DNA from: CAJQHT01 sp038123275
GTDB lineage: Bacteria > Pseudomonadota > Alphaproteobacteria > Rickettsiales > UBA1997
Direction: 5' to 3'
NCBI GenBank assembly: GCA_038123275.1
Contig: JAYORG010000004.1
Coordinates: 62,001 to 126,000, forward strand
Length of the DNA: 64,000 bases
Part shown: piece after piece, positions 17,226 through 25,741 of the stretch
Layout: every line of letters begins with the position of its first letter
Position numbering within the stretch: position 1 is the first letter of the stretch
Notes under the pieces: generated by a model
Seen by the model: the letters and a program-made list of their open reading frames with translations, nothing else
The model's database searches: none
What the model was told of the DNA's origin: nothing
Translations under genes and position numbers: made by a program

Positions 17226-18513
17226 TTCTCATGGCTTTGGACCCATTCTTTTTTGTAATTGGCACACAACTAATACCTGCTCCTTGATAAGCTTTTTTTG
17301 GAGATATTTTGTTTTTTTTGCGTTAATAAAGAATTTTCATAGGCCTTAATAATTTTAGCCTTGCTTTTGTCTGTGGTTTTAACAGTATCGCCACAATGAA
17401 TATACGAGCTTATAGTGGACATAGCCAATTTTTTTGATCCTCCTAATTTGGTAGACTTTGCTTTGGTTGTGCTAGGCGAAGGTTTGTCTAAGAAAGGAGT
17501 AGGGGGCACGACTTTTGTTGTGATATTTTGTAGGTCAATTTTTTGTTTAATACCAGGGTTAAATCTATAATTTCCAACACTTGCCATGTCAGACAATGCT
17601 GATACTTGCTCCTCTAATACATTTCCATTACGAAGAATTCCTCCTAAAAATTTTTGATCACCATTTGGCGCCATTGTAATGCCCAGCTTATGGTTAGGGT
17701 TTTTTCTTAAACATTCCTCAGCTTTAAATTTTATATCTGAAATATCAGTGGTTATTTCCGGTAAGTTTATCTCTGGGTTTTTTCTTTTAAATATTTTTAG
17801 AAGTTTCTTAAAGGCATTAGACAAGTCTTGCTCTATGATTACAAATGTTATTTTTTGTAATTTTGCGTTTGGGTTTTTTTTATAAAACTCCCCTAGTGCC
17901 TCAAAAAATCCTTCTAAATATGAAATTTTGGCATTATTTATATCATCTTCATCTCCGTCTCCTAAAAAAACACCCATTCCATCACCAGCTTTTAATAGGT
18001 GATCAACCCCTAAGTCGTTATAGGTTCGTAGAGTTTCTAGTGTTTTTTGTTTATATATTTTTTTTAAATGACTACGTTTTGGAAGTTGTTCCTCACCCCT
18101 ATAGTCTGGATAGTCAATACAGGCAACGGCTATTGGGTTATGTTCTAAATAGGCTTCTTCTTTTTTTGTTGTACTCCTTTTCCATTGCTTTGCACGTCAT
18201 GGGTAAATCTCAAATGGCAAAATGGATAATTTCTTCCCTTTTTATAATTGCTGGTACCGCAACCATATGGATTTTTCTTTGAGTAAGGGCTCATTCTTTT
18301 AAGAAGATCTCTCTTCCCACTCTTGCTTAGCACGTGTTTTCCAAGGGTAAAATTCTTCGGACGCCCTTTTTTTATGGCCTTGGTACTTTCTTCATCATCT
18401 TCTAGTCCAAGCCTTCTTCTAAGATCTACTCTAGCTTGTGGTAGCCATTTATTGCGATCTCTTAAGAGATTCAAAGCTTTTTTCTTTGATAATAAATAGT
18501 CTGAGTCGCGCAT
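17226..18513 (-). pseudogene. 5' part of an unknown gene, two frameshifts, truncated by Tn3
   Basis: Starts at the ATG at 18513 (MRDSDYLLSKKKALNLL). The first frame stops at 18145, but shifting one base at the T7 run 18161-18167 continues as EEAYLEHNPIAVACIDYPDYRGEEQLPK into the frame of GMGVFLGDGDEDDINNAK, which stops at 17270. A further one-base shift at the T8 run 17312-17319 continues as KISPKKAYQGAGISCVPIT to the transposon. The restored ancestor has about 570 codons. GGILRNGNVLEEQVSALSDM weakly resembles the PARG/macro signature (GGG-x(n)-QEE), which is speculative. Function unrecognised. Confidence 0.8.
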
Positions 18514-18569
18514 ATTTCTTCTCTATTTTTGGCGCAGCTTTTAAGCGAGTCTGGCTGCAGGTAGGCACC

Positions 18570-18598
18570 ATTATAGTATATAGGGTTACTTATGTCAA
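18570..18598 (-). promoter_or_regulatory. Perfect sigma-70 consensus promoter of the disrupted gene
   Basis: On the minus strand TTGACA (18598-18593), 17 bases, then TATAAT (18575-18570). Both hexamers match the consensus exactly. The start codon at 18513 is about 50 bases after the expected transcription start. Confidence 0.8.
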
Positions 18599-18634
18599 TA
18601 AGACTCTGGAAGCTAGTAAGGGTTTTAAGTTTTG

Positions 18635-19090
18635 CTATCTTTTATTGGCAAAGAAGTCTTTTAGTATTTTGGTGCAGGCCTTTTCATTTATTTCGCCGTA
18701 AACTTCTGGCTTGTGATGGCAAGAATTGCCATCAAAAACTCTAGCCCCATCAATCACTCCACCAGACTTTTTGTCAAAAGAACCAAAATATAGCCTTCTG
18801 ATTCTGGCCAAAGAAATAGCCCCGGCACACATAGCACAAGGCTCTAATGTAACATATAAGTCGCAATCATCAAGTCGATGACTATTCTTTGCTTGGCAAG
18901 CCTCTTTAATTGCTAAAATTTCTGCATGAGCAGTTGAGTCAGTTTTAGAAATGTTTTTATTGTGAGCTTTGGCAATTATTTTGTTGGTTTTTGAGTCAAC
19001 GATAATTGCCCCAACAGGAACCTCGTCTATTTCTAAAGCTTTTCTGGCCTCTTCTATGGCTTTATCCATAAAGGAATCAAATTTTGTCAT
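18635..19090 (-). CDS. tadA: tRNA-specific adenosine deaminase
   Basis: Converts A34 to inosine in tRNA-Arg(ACG). 151 residues with the zinc deaminase motifs HAE at 55-57 (TAHAEILAIKEAC) and PCAMC at 84-88 (EPCAMCAGAI), and the C-terminal SFDKKSGGV block. It overlaps hisC by 4 bp (ATGA-type junction at 19087-19090), so it is the last gene of the parA-parB-hisC-tadA operon. Confidence 0.95.
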   Translation of the reverse strand: MTKFDSFMDKAIEEARKALEIDEVPVGAIIVDSKTNKIIAKAHNKNISKTDSTAHAEILAIKEACQAKNSHRLDDCDLYVTLEPCAMCAGAISLARIRRLYFGSFDKKSGGVIDGARVFDGNSCHHKPEVYGEINEKACTKILKDFFANKR

Positions 19091-20184
19091 GATATTTGTT
19101 TTAATAGCTCTATCACTTTTAAATTTTCTTCTTTAGTGCCAATGGTCATTCTTAGGCAGCTTGGCAATTTATAAGAAGACATTTCTCTTAATATGACGCC
19201 ATTATCTAATAATAATTTATTAACTTTTTGACATTTCTTTATGTCTAAAAAATCAATTAAAATAAAATTAGCCACAGAAGGATAGTTTTTTATGTTAATT
19301 GCATTTAGCTCGTTTTTTAAAATTTTTAGCCATTTATCATTATGGCGTACCGACTTTGCAATGAAATCATCATCCAAAATAGCTGCAATTCCAGCCTCTA
19401 TAGCTGGTCCGGTTACATTAAATGGGCCCCTGCTCTTATTTAAGGCATCAGCAATATAATCACAAGAATAGCTCCATCCTAATCTTAAAGATGCTAAGCC
19501 ATAAATTTTAGAGAATGTTCTGGTCATGACAATATTTTCATTGGCATTAACCAAATTTATAACATCAGCATATTCTTTTTCGTCTAAATTGACAAATTCT
19601 GCATAAGCTAAGTCCAGTACTATGATAATATTTTTTGGAGTATTATCAATTAATTTTTGTAAATCAGCCTTATTAATATAAGAGCCAGTTGGGTTATTGG
19701 GGTTGGCTATAAAGATAAGTTTAGTTTTGTCACTAATTAGTTTGATAATATTATCAACATTAGTTGTTAGGTTTGTTTCTGGTGCAGCAATTGGTGTGGC
19801 GCCAAACTTCTGGGCTGAAATAGGGTACATTAAAAAGCCATATTGGCTATAAATAATTTCATCACCTTGCGCAGCAAAAGCTTGTATTAATAGTGAGATT
19901 ATCTCATCTGAACCAGCTCCACAAACTATTTTATTTGGATTAATTTGATATTTTTTGGCGATAGCCTCTCTTAGAGCAAGACAGCTCCCATCAGCATATA
20001 GGCTTAGTTTGTTTTCACAGTTTTTATAAGCTAATATTGCTTTTGGGCTTGTTTTTAAGGCATTTTCGTTAGAAGAAAGTTTGGCCACAGGGCCTTTTAT
20101 TGCCTTATTTGCTGTTGATTTACCTTGTTTGTAAGGCTTTATAGACTCAATATAGCTCTTTGTTTTGAGCTTTGTGGTACTCAT
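19087..20184 (-). CDS. hisC: Histidinol-phosphate aminotransferase
   Basis: PLP-dependent transamination of imidazole acetol phosphate; family members also act on aromatic amino acids. 365 residues with KLSSNENALKTSP near the N-terminus, GAGSDEIISLL, the FIANPNNPTG substrate block, and the PLP lysine in TRTFSKIYGLASLRLGW. It overlaps parB and tadA by 4 bp each. Placement inside a par operon is unusual. Aromatic aminotransferase activity cannot be excluded. Confidence 0.9.
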   Translation of the reverse strand: MSTTKLKTKSYIESIKPYKQGKSTANKAIKGPVAKLSSNENALKTSPKAILAYKNCENKLSLYADGSCLALREAIAKKYQINPNKIVCGAGSDEIISLLIQAFAAQGDEIIYSQYGFLMYPISAQKFGATPIAAPETNLTTNVDNIIKLISDKTKLIFIANPNNPTGSYINKADLQKLIDNTPKNIIIVLDLAYAEFVNLDEKEYADVINLVNANENIVMTRTFSKIYGLASLRLGWSYSCDYIADALNKSRGPFNVTGPAIEAGIAAILDDDFIAKSVRHNDKWLKILKNELNAINIKNYPSVANFILIDFLDIKKCQKVNKLLLDNGVILREMSSYKLPSCLRMTIGTKEENLKVIELLKQIS

Positions 20185-21086
20185 TTTTCTAATTTATTAA
20201 TTAAACTTTCTATTTCTTCAAAGTCATTATAAAATATTGTTACCCTACCCTTTTGTTTTTTAATGTCATAATTGGCTCTAACTTTTAAGTCACCCATTAT
20301 TTGAGATAAGCTGCCTTCAAGAGTTTTTAAATATTCCTTTTTTAATATTTTTTGTTCCAAGCTTTCCTTTGTTTTGACATTTTTATTATCAGATGGCACA
20401 TAGTCTTCTTTTAATTCTTCAGCATCTCGTACAGAAAGAGATTTACTAACTATCTCTTTTGCTAAAGCCATAGCATTTTCTTTGCCAATTAATGATCTAG
20501 CATGGCTTGAAGAAATCAAACCTTCTTCAACCATTTTTTGCACTTCTTTTGGCAGAGATAATAGTCTAATAATATTAGCCACGTAGCTACGGCTTTTTCC
20601 AAGCTTAATAGCAACTTTTTCTTGGGTATAGCCAAACTCATCAACTAATTGCTTATATCCTTTTGCTTCTTCAATAGCTGATAGATCAGAGCGTTGAATA
20701 TTTTCAATTATTGCAAATTCTAAGGCTTTGCTATTAGAGACGTCTTTTATTATCGCCGGTATTTCCGTAAGGCCAGCCATTTTAGAGGCCCTATATCTTC
20801 TTTCTCCAGCTATAATTTCATACAGATCTTGAGTTTGATCTTCTCTTCTAACTATTATTGGTTGAATCACGCCATTTTTCTCAATCGATTTACTAAGATT
20901 TATTAGCTTAGTTTCATCAAAAAAAGTACGAGGCTGATAAATCCCAGCAACAATTTTATCCATTTTAATGGACTTAACAATGTCTTGCACTCTGCTATCA
21001 GAGCTTTTAATGACATCAACGCTTAAATTATTGCCAAGTAGGGCAGAGATTCCTCTACCTAGTTTTTTATTGTTAGTTTGTTGCAT
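20181..21086 (-). CDS. parB: Chromosome partitioning protein ParB
   Basis: CTPase and DNA-binding protein that loads at parS and spreads to organise origin segregation. 301 residues: N-terminal LGRGISALLG, the CTP-binding box IIAGERRYRASKMAGL, the ENIQRSDLSAIEEAKGY block, a helix-turn-helix (YTQEKVAIKLGKSRSYVANIIRLL), and a C-terminal dimerisation domain. It overlaps parA by 14 bp. Three perfect parS sites are in the window. Confidence 0.97.
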   Translation of the reverse strand: MQQTNNKKLGRGISALLGNNLSVDVIKSSDSRVQDIVKSIKMDKIVAGIYQPRTFFDETKLINLSKSIEKNGVIQPIIVRREDQTQDLYEIIAGERRYRASKMAGLTEIPAIIKDVSNSKALEFAIIENIQRSDLSAIEEAKGYKQLVDEFGYTQEKVAIKLGKSRSYVANIIRLLSLPKEVQKMVEEGLISSSHARSLIGKENAMALAKEIVSKSLSVRDAEELKEDYVPSDNKNVKTKESLEQKILKKEYLKTLEGSLSQIMGDLKVRANYDIKKQKGRVTIFYNDFEEIESLINKLEK

Positions 21087-21876
21087 ATTTTTTAACCTCG
21101 CTTCTTCTAGACTCTTCTTTTGTTAGAACTTCTTTAGCTAGCTTAATATAAGCTAAAGACCCTGCACATTCTGGATCATAAATTAAGGCAGGCATACCAT
21201 AAGATGGAGCCTCTGATAGTTTTATGTTTCTTGGAACTACAGTTTTATAAACAATATTTCCCAAAAAGTCTCTAACATCGTTTTCTACCTGTTCGGTTAG
21301 TTTGTTTCTTTTGTCATGCATAGAAAGCATAATTCCGCTAATTCTTAAGTTGGGATTAATGCTATTTTTTACCAATTCTAGGGTTGATAATAGGTGACTT
21401 AAGCCTTCAAGCGCAAAAAATTCACATTGCATAGGTACTAAAATAGAGTGAATTGCAGCTAAAGCATTTATAGTTAAAAGCCCAAGAGAAGGAGGGCAGT
21501 CAATAATGATATAATCATAGTCATTCTCTACATAACCTAATTTTTCTTTTAAGATATATTCTCTGTTTTCTGCATTAGCCAGCTCAACCTCGCATGCAGA
21601 TAAATCAACATTAGAGCATATTATTGATAGATTTTCTATTTCAGTAGGAAGGATGGCTTCATTAATTTGACATCTATCTATTAGAATATCATAGATGCTT
21701 TTTGATCTTTCAGTAACTCCAAAGCCAGTACTTGCATTGCCTTGTGGGTCTAGATCTATCAATAGGATTTTTTTGCCAATCATGGCAAATGCTGTTGATA
21801 AATTAACGGCACTTGTTGTTTTGCCAACGCCGCCTTTTTGGTTTACTACTGATATAATCCTTGCTTTTCTTGCCAT
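21073..21876 (-). CDS. parA: Chromosome partitioning ATPase ParA
   Basis: Walker-type ATPase that forms the gradient pulling ParB-parS complexes. 267 residues with the deviant Walker A KGGVGKT at 14-20, LIDLDPQGNASTGFG, and Walker B IIIDCPPSLGLLTINAL. It is the first gene of the operon. The usual alphaproteobacterial upstream partners gidA/gidB are absent; a parS-bearing gap and divergent miaA are there instead. Confidence 0.97.
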   Translation of the reverse strand: MARKARIISVVNQKGGVGKTTSAVNLSTAFAMIGKKILLIDLDPQGNASTGFGVTERSKSIYDILIDRCQINEAILPTEIENLSIICSNVDLSACEVELANAENREYILKEKLGYVENDYDYIIIDCPPSLGLLTINALAAIHSILVPMQCEFFALEGLSHLLSTLELVKNSINPNLRISGIMLSMHDKRNKLTEQVENDVRDFLGNIVYKTVVPRNIKLSEAPSYGMPALIYDPECAGSLAYIKLAKEVLTKEESRRSEVKKYATN

Positions 21877-22040
21877 TTTATTTGAGATTTGGTGTTGATA
21901 TTGCTAATATTATATTATTATTTATTACGCTTTTGCGTGCCAAAATTAAAGATTTTTAATGATATTAATATTCACACTAGAGATGTATATTAATATTATA
22001 TTTTTATTAAATATTTGTTTTTATATTAAGTCAACTAAAT

Positions 22041-22056
22041 TGTTTCACGTGAAACA
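22041..22056. promoter_or_regulatory. parS: parS site 1
   Basis: Perfect 16-bp palindrome TGTTTCACGTGAAACA, identical to the conserved bacterial parS. It lies in the 203-bp gap between divergent parA and miaA, so ParB bound here may also repress parA. Confidence 0.96.
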
Positions 22057-22079
22057 ATTTAAAATTACAGCTACGCCTT

Positions 22080-22991
22080 ATGAAAGAAAAGATATTGATA
22101 ATATCAGGACCTACCGCGAGCGGTAAATCAAGCCTAGCTCTTGGCATTGCTAAAGAAGTGAATTCTGTTATAATTAACTCTGACTCTATCCAATTATATA
22201 AGGAGCTACCCATTCTTTCATCTCAACCAAGTAAAAACGATTTATTACAAAATAAGCATGTGCTTTATTCGATATTAAGCCACAAAGAAGATTCCTCAGT
22301 GAATAATTGGCTTTCTTTGGCAATAAAAGAAATAGACAAGGCCTTAAAAAACAATAAGTTGCCAATTTTAGTTGGTGGCACAGGTCTTTATTTGTCAAAA
22401 TTAATAGATGGGATTAATGAGGTGCCTGAAATTAAAAAAGAGGCTAAAGAATATTGTTTGGATATTTTTCTAAGATTAGGCAAAGATGGTTTAATTAAAG
22501 AGCTTTTAAGCCTTGGAGACAAGGAATATAAGGTTTTGGCTTTAGATAAACAAAGGTTAATGCGTCGATTAGAGGTGTTAAAACAAACAGGAAAAATACT
22601 TTGCTATTGGCAAGACCAGCCTATAAAAAAATACTATGATGATAGTTTATTTGTTCATGTTAATGTAAATTTAGATCGCGATCTTTTATATAAAAATTGC
22701 AATGATAGGTTTGAGTTAATGTTAAAAAATGGAGCTATCCAAGAGGTTAAAAATTTTCTGGGCCTTAATGTAGAAAATAATTTGCCGATAGCCAAAACCA
22801 TAGGCTTGTCAGAAATAAGGGATTATTTAAGGGGAGATATTGACAAGGACGAGATGGTTAGGAGGTCGTCTCAGAAAACCAGAAATTATGCCAAAAGGCA
22901 GTTGACTTGGTTTAGAAACCAGTTTAAGAATAATGTTGAGGTTAAGGATGTTTCACGTGAAACAATTAAATTTATTTTAAACTTATTATGA
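22080..22991 (+). CDS. miaA: tRNA dimethylallyltransferase
   Basis: Transfers the dimethylallyl group to A37 of UNN-reading tRNAs. 303 residues with the P-loop GPTASGKS at 10-17, INSDSIQLYKELPILSSQP, VGGTGLYLSKLIDGI and the C-terminal RRSSQKTRNYAKRQLTWFRNQ. The ATG at 22080 directly precedes the P-loop strand. The last 14 codons contain parS site 2, read as VSRET, which lengthens the C-terminus. It overlaps recO by 4 bp. Confidence 0.96.
   Translation: MKEKILIISGPTASGKSSLALGIAKEVNSVIINSDSIQLYKELPILSSQPSKNDLLQNKHVLYSILSHKEDSSVNNWLSLAIKEIDKALKNNKLPILVGGTGLYLSKLIDGINEVPEIKKEAKEYCLDIFLRLGKDGLIKELLSLGDKEYKVLALDKQRLMRRLEVLKQTGKILCYWQDQPIKKYYDDSLFVHVNVNLDRDLLYKNCNDRFELMLKNGAIQEVKNFLGLNVENNLPIAKTIGLSEIRDYLRGDIDKDEMVRRSSQKTRNYAKRQLTWFRNQFKNNVEVKDVSRETIKFILNLL
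22949..22964. promoter_or_regulatory. parS: parS site 2, inside miaA
   Basis: Perfect TGTTTCACGTGAAACA within the 3' end of miaA, 908 bp from site 1. It is translated as VSRET near the MiaA C-terminus. Confidence 0.95.
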
Positions 22992-23722
22992 GTCTAAATA
23001 TAAAAGATGTTGGCATAATATTGTCAGTTATTAAATATTCCGAGAGCTCTTTGATTATAAAGGTTTTGTCAAAAGAACACGGTATATGTAGCGGCTTTAT
23101 CAAGGGGGCAATTTCTAATAAAAAGAATGTTTCAATCTATCAAATAGCAAACCTAGTTGAATTTACATGGAAATCAAAAACTGCGGATAATTTAGGCTTT
23201 TTCAAGATGGAACTATCAAAATCTTATTTAGCTAAAATTATTTTTAATAATTTAAAATTAAATTGTATCACGGCTATTTTTAGCCTTATCAAAGATAACG
23301 TTTTAGAAAGGGAGCCTCATTTTGATTTATTTGAAGACTTATTAGAGTTTTTAAACAATATTGATGCCAATGAGCAGGATTTTTTAAGTGAGTATATTAA
23401 ATTAGAAGTAAATATGCTAAAAACTTTAGGCTATGGCATCGACTTATCTTCCTGTGCCTTAACTGGAAAGAGAGATAATTTATATTTTGTTTCACCAAAA
23501 TCTGGACGGGCAGCTTGCAAAGAAGCAGGAGTTGGTTATGAGGACAAATTACTAAGATTGCCTAGATTTTTATTTTGCAATAAAGAAAAAGTTAGTAAGG
23601 ATGATATATTTCTAGGCTTAAACTTAACTAATTTCTTTTTTAAGAAGCATCTAATTAACGATAATAAGAAATTTTTTGAACTCAGATCCAAGGTGGCAGA
23701 TCTTGTTTTAGCTATAAAGTAG
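22988..23722 (+). CDS. recO: DNA repair protein RecO
   Basis: Helps load RecA on SSB-coated DNA with RecR. 244 residues: N-terminal OB-like segment (DVGIILSVIKYSESSLIIKVLSKEHG), a helical middle, and the LTGKRDNLYFVSPKSGRAAC segment typical of the RecO C-terminal domain. Only two cysteines remain of the possible zinc site. It starts inside the miaA stop, so they form an operon, and its end overlaps the convergent YceI gene by 11 bp. Confidence 0.92.
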   Translation: MSLNIKDVGIILSVIKYSESSLIIKVLSKEHGICSGFIKGAISNKKNVSIYQIANLVEFTWKSKTADNLGFFKMELSKSYLAKIIFNNLKLNCITAIFSLIKDNVLEREPHFDLFEDLLEFLNNIDANEQDFLSEYIKLEVNMLKTLGYGIDLSSCALTGKRDNLYFVSPKSGRAACKEAGVGYEDKLLRLPRFLFCNKEKVSKDDIFLGLNLTNFFFKKHLINDNKKFFELRSKVADLVLAIK

Positions 23723-24263
23723 CATTTATTTTGATTTTTACATAAATTATAGGAGAGATCCAGTCTCCAGAGGCATCAGAAGATTTGCCTATATTAAAAT
23801 CAAGGCGTTTTATTTCTGTTATGGCTTTTAAGTAGGCCTTGTTTTTATCTATTTTAATTACAGCTTTAAAGTTATGAGTCATTTTGATGTTTTTAATGGT
23901 TAAAAATCCATCAATTTGATACTCGTTATTTTGTATTTTGCTAATTTTCTTTGTTTCATAAGTAGCAAATTTTTCTTTTTTAGAATCAAGCCAATCGCTT
24001 TGTTGCAAGGTTTTGTCATGGCTTTTATTGTTAGTTTTTGCTGACAATAAGTTAATTTTAATTTTAGCAAAAGATTTTGATAAATTTTTAGGATCAAACT
24101 CTATTTTTCCACCAAATTCACTAAAATTGCCATTAAAATCATCGTCAATATGAGTTCCAGAGAATTCTATGGCGCTATTTTTCTGATCAATTTGCCAACT
24201 CTTAGCAAAAGAAGGCGTGGCCAAAAGGATAAAAGCAGTTACACAGCAAAAAAACTTAGACAT
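23712..24263 (-). CDS. YceI-family periplasmic protein (first copy)
   Basis: 183 residues with a Sec signal peptide (MSKFFCCVTAFILLATPSFAKS, cleavage after SFA). Then WQIDQKNSAIEFSGTHI, the YceI lipocalin-like opening, and a conserved GFLTIKNIKMTHNFKAVI block. YceI proteins bind polyisoprenoid-type ligands in the periplasm. A second YceI gene and a cytochrome b561 lie beside it, a common trio. The exact ligand is unknown. Confidence 0.88.
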   Translation of the reverse strand: MSKFFCCVTAFILLATPSFAKSWQIDQKNSAIEFSGTHIDDDFNGNFSEFGGKIEFDPKNLSKSFAKIKINLLSAKTNNKSHDKTLQQSDWLDSKKEKFATYETKKISKIQNNEYQIDGFLTIKNIKMTHNFKAVIKIDKNKAYLKAITEIKRLDFNIGKSSDASGDWISPIIYVKIKINATL

Positions 24264-24313
24264 AATTAAAGTAAAGACAGGTTAACTTATAAAGCTAGAA
24301 ACCATTAACGGCA

Positions 24314-24483
24314 ACTAGTGTAGTGGGCGAAAATTATTTTTTAATATTAAAAGATTTGTAGCATAAAAGAGTAATTGTTTCAGTCTTTNNNNNNNNNNAA
24401 AAAACAAAAAAACAAATACCCCCAAATTGTTTTTTTACAAAATTTTTTTATTTATTAAAAAAATTTTAGGACACTACACTAGT
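24314..24483. repeat. 12-bp inverted repeat around an assembly gap
   Basis: ACTAGTGTAGTG at 24314-24325 and its exact complement CACTACACTAGT at 24472-24483 enclose a homopolymer-rich stretch containing ten N at 24389-24398. This could be the stem of a long hairpin, or the ends of a small mobile or repeat element whose centre did not assemble. The gap length of ten is probably a placeholder. No gene is visible in the 219 bp between 24264 and 24482. Confidence 0.7.
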
Positions 24484-25040
24484 CATGGTAGCATTCTTTT
24501 TAAGATATTATCTTTATTAATAAAGTGATGTTTTAAAGCGGCGCTAATGTGTATAATTAACAATAAAATCATTAAAAAGGCTATATATTTATGAGATAGG
24601 CTAGAAATCTTATGTAATTGAGCCTTATTGCTGGCATCAACCAAAAAAGAAATATGAGGCCATTCAAATAAACCAAAGATTATGGTTGGGAAGCCATAGG
24701 AGCTAGTTGAAACTAGCGCCCATCCTGTTAGAGGAATAATAATTATAAATAAATATAGCAATATATGTGAGGTGTTAGCAGCTAATTTCTCCAACTTAGT
24801 CATGCTCTCTGGCAAGGCAGGAGCCTTATGGGTTATTCTCCAAAACAAACGAAAAATACTAAATATGAGAATAATCAATCCTAGTGATTTGTGATATTGA
24901 TAGAAGCTATAGGCTATTTTTTGTGTTTCTTCATCTTGTATGGCTCCTACCATCCAGATTCCAGATGCAAGTTGTAAAATTATTGCTAAGGCAATTATCC
25001 AATGTAAAAAAATGGCAACATTGTCATATTTTTGTTTCAT
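24483..25040 (-). CDS. Cytochrome b561-family membrane protein
   Basis: 185 residues, four transmembrane helices, with histidines placed as in b561-type dihaem cytochromes: LHWIIALAI in helix 1, YQYHKSLGL in helix 2, SHILLYL in helix 3 and SHKYIAF with HISAALKHHF in helix 4. Members shuttle electrons from quinol, sometimes to periplasmic YceI partners. It sits 11 bp from the next YceI gene, so they are likely cotranscribed. Confidence 0.9.
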   Translation of the reverse strand: MKQKYDNVAIFLHWIIALAIILQLASGIWMVGAIQDEETQKIAYSFYQYHKSLGLIILIFSIFRLFWRITHKAPALPESMTKLEKLAANTSHILLYLFIIIIPLTGWALVSTSSYGFPTIIFGLFEWPHISFLVDASNKAQLHKISSLSHKYIAFLMILLLIIHISAALKHHFINKDNILKRMLP

Positions 25041-25051
25041 AATAAAAGAAT

Positions 25052-25690
25052 CTATTTCTTAGAAGGCTTTTTATGGAATTCTGTTTCTATGATAATTTCT
25101 ACCTCATCTCCAATAGATGGAACAAAGGTATCAAAACCCCAATCGCTTCGTTTAATCTTGCCAATAGCTGAAAAACCTAAAGCGGGAACATTAGAAAATG
25201 GTTTATTTTTATACGATCCATTAAAAGTAACTTTAAACTTAGCTGGTTTGGTAACTCCAAGCATAGTTAAGTTGCCTTCCATAATTCCTTTTTGGGCGCT
25301 AGTTCTTTTAATCTTTGTTGAGTTAAAAGTAATTTTAGGGAACTTCTTGGAATTAAACCAATTTTCATTTTGTGATAAAAATTTGTCAAAATTCTTTTTA
25401 TTTGGAAATGGATAGTCAGTTTTTATTGAGTTAGGATTAACAGTTGCAATTACCTTGCTTGCTTCAGGGTTGTCCATGTCAAATCCTAAATTTATTGTAA
25501 AATCAGTAAATCTAGCCGTATAGTTTGATAGCCCTAGATGTTTTACTTTAAAATGTATACTAGAATGAGATTTATCAAGCTCATATCTAGCAGCAGGAAC
25601 AGGCTCAAAATGTTCTGGTAGGTTATTAACGCAAGAGATAGCAAAAGTAGTGATTAGACAAGCTAATAATAAAGTTATTTTTCTAATCAT
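25052..25690 (-). CDS. YceI-family lipoprotein (second copy)
   Basis: 212 residues. The N-terminus IRKITLLLACLITTFAISCVNN has a hydrophobic core and a lipobox-like AISC, so it is probably a lipoprotein. The YceI core follows: YELDKSHSSIHFKVKHLGLSNY, then GIMEGNLTMLGVTKPAKFKV and SDWGFDTFVPSIGDEVEIIIE, all well conserved. It is much closer to classical YceI than the neighbour at 23712. Confidence 0.93.
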   Translation of the reverse strand: MIRKITLLLACLITTFAISCVNNLPEHFEPVPAARYELDKSHSSIHFKVKHLGLSNYTARFTDFTINLGFDMDNPEASKVIATVNPNSIKTDYPFPNKKNFDKFLSQNENWFNSKKFPKITFNSTKIKRTSAQKGIMEGNLTMLGVTKPAKFKVTFNGSYKNKPFSNVPALGFSAIGKIKRSDWGFDTFVPSIGDEVEIIIETEFHKKPSKK

Positions 25691-25741
25691 TTTCCTAAAA
25701 ATTATATTAATAATACTTTAGTTAAAGTGGGTCTAGACCTT

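Noticed and set aside
17845..18282. Plus-strand open frame opposite the disrupted gene
   Set aside because: It is rich in the codon mirror of the minus-strand gene and has no recognisable protein features; the minus frame carries the promoter and conserved composition.
18325..18340. CACGTG word in the disrupted gene as parS
   Set aside because: The context TTAGCACGTGTTTT lacks the TGTTT/AAACA arms.
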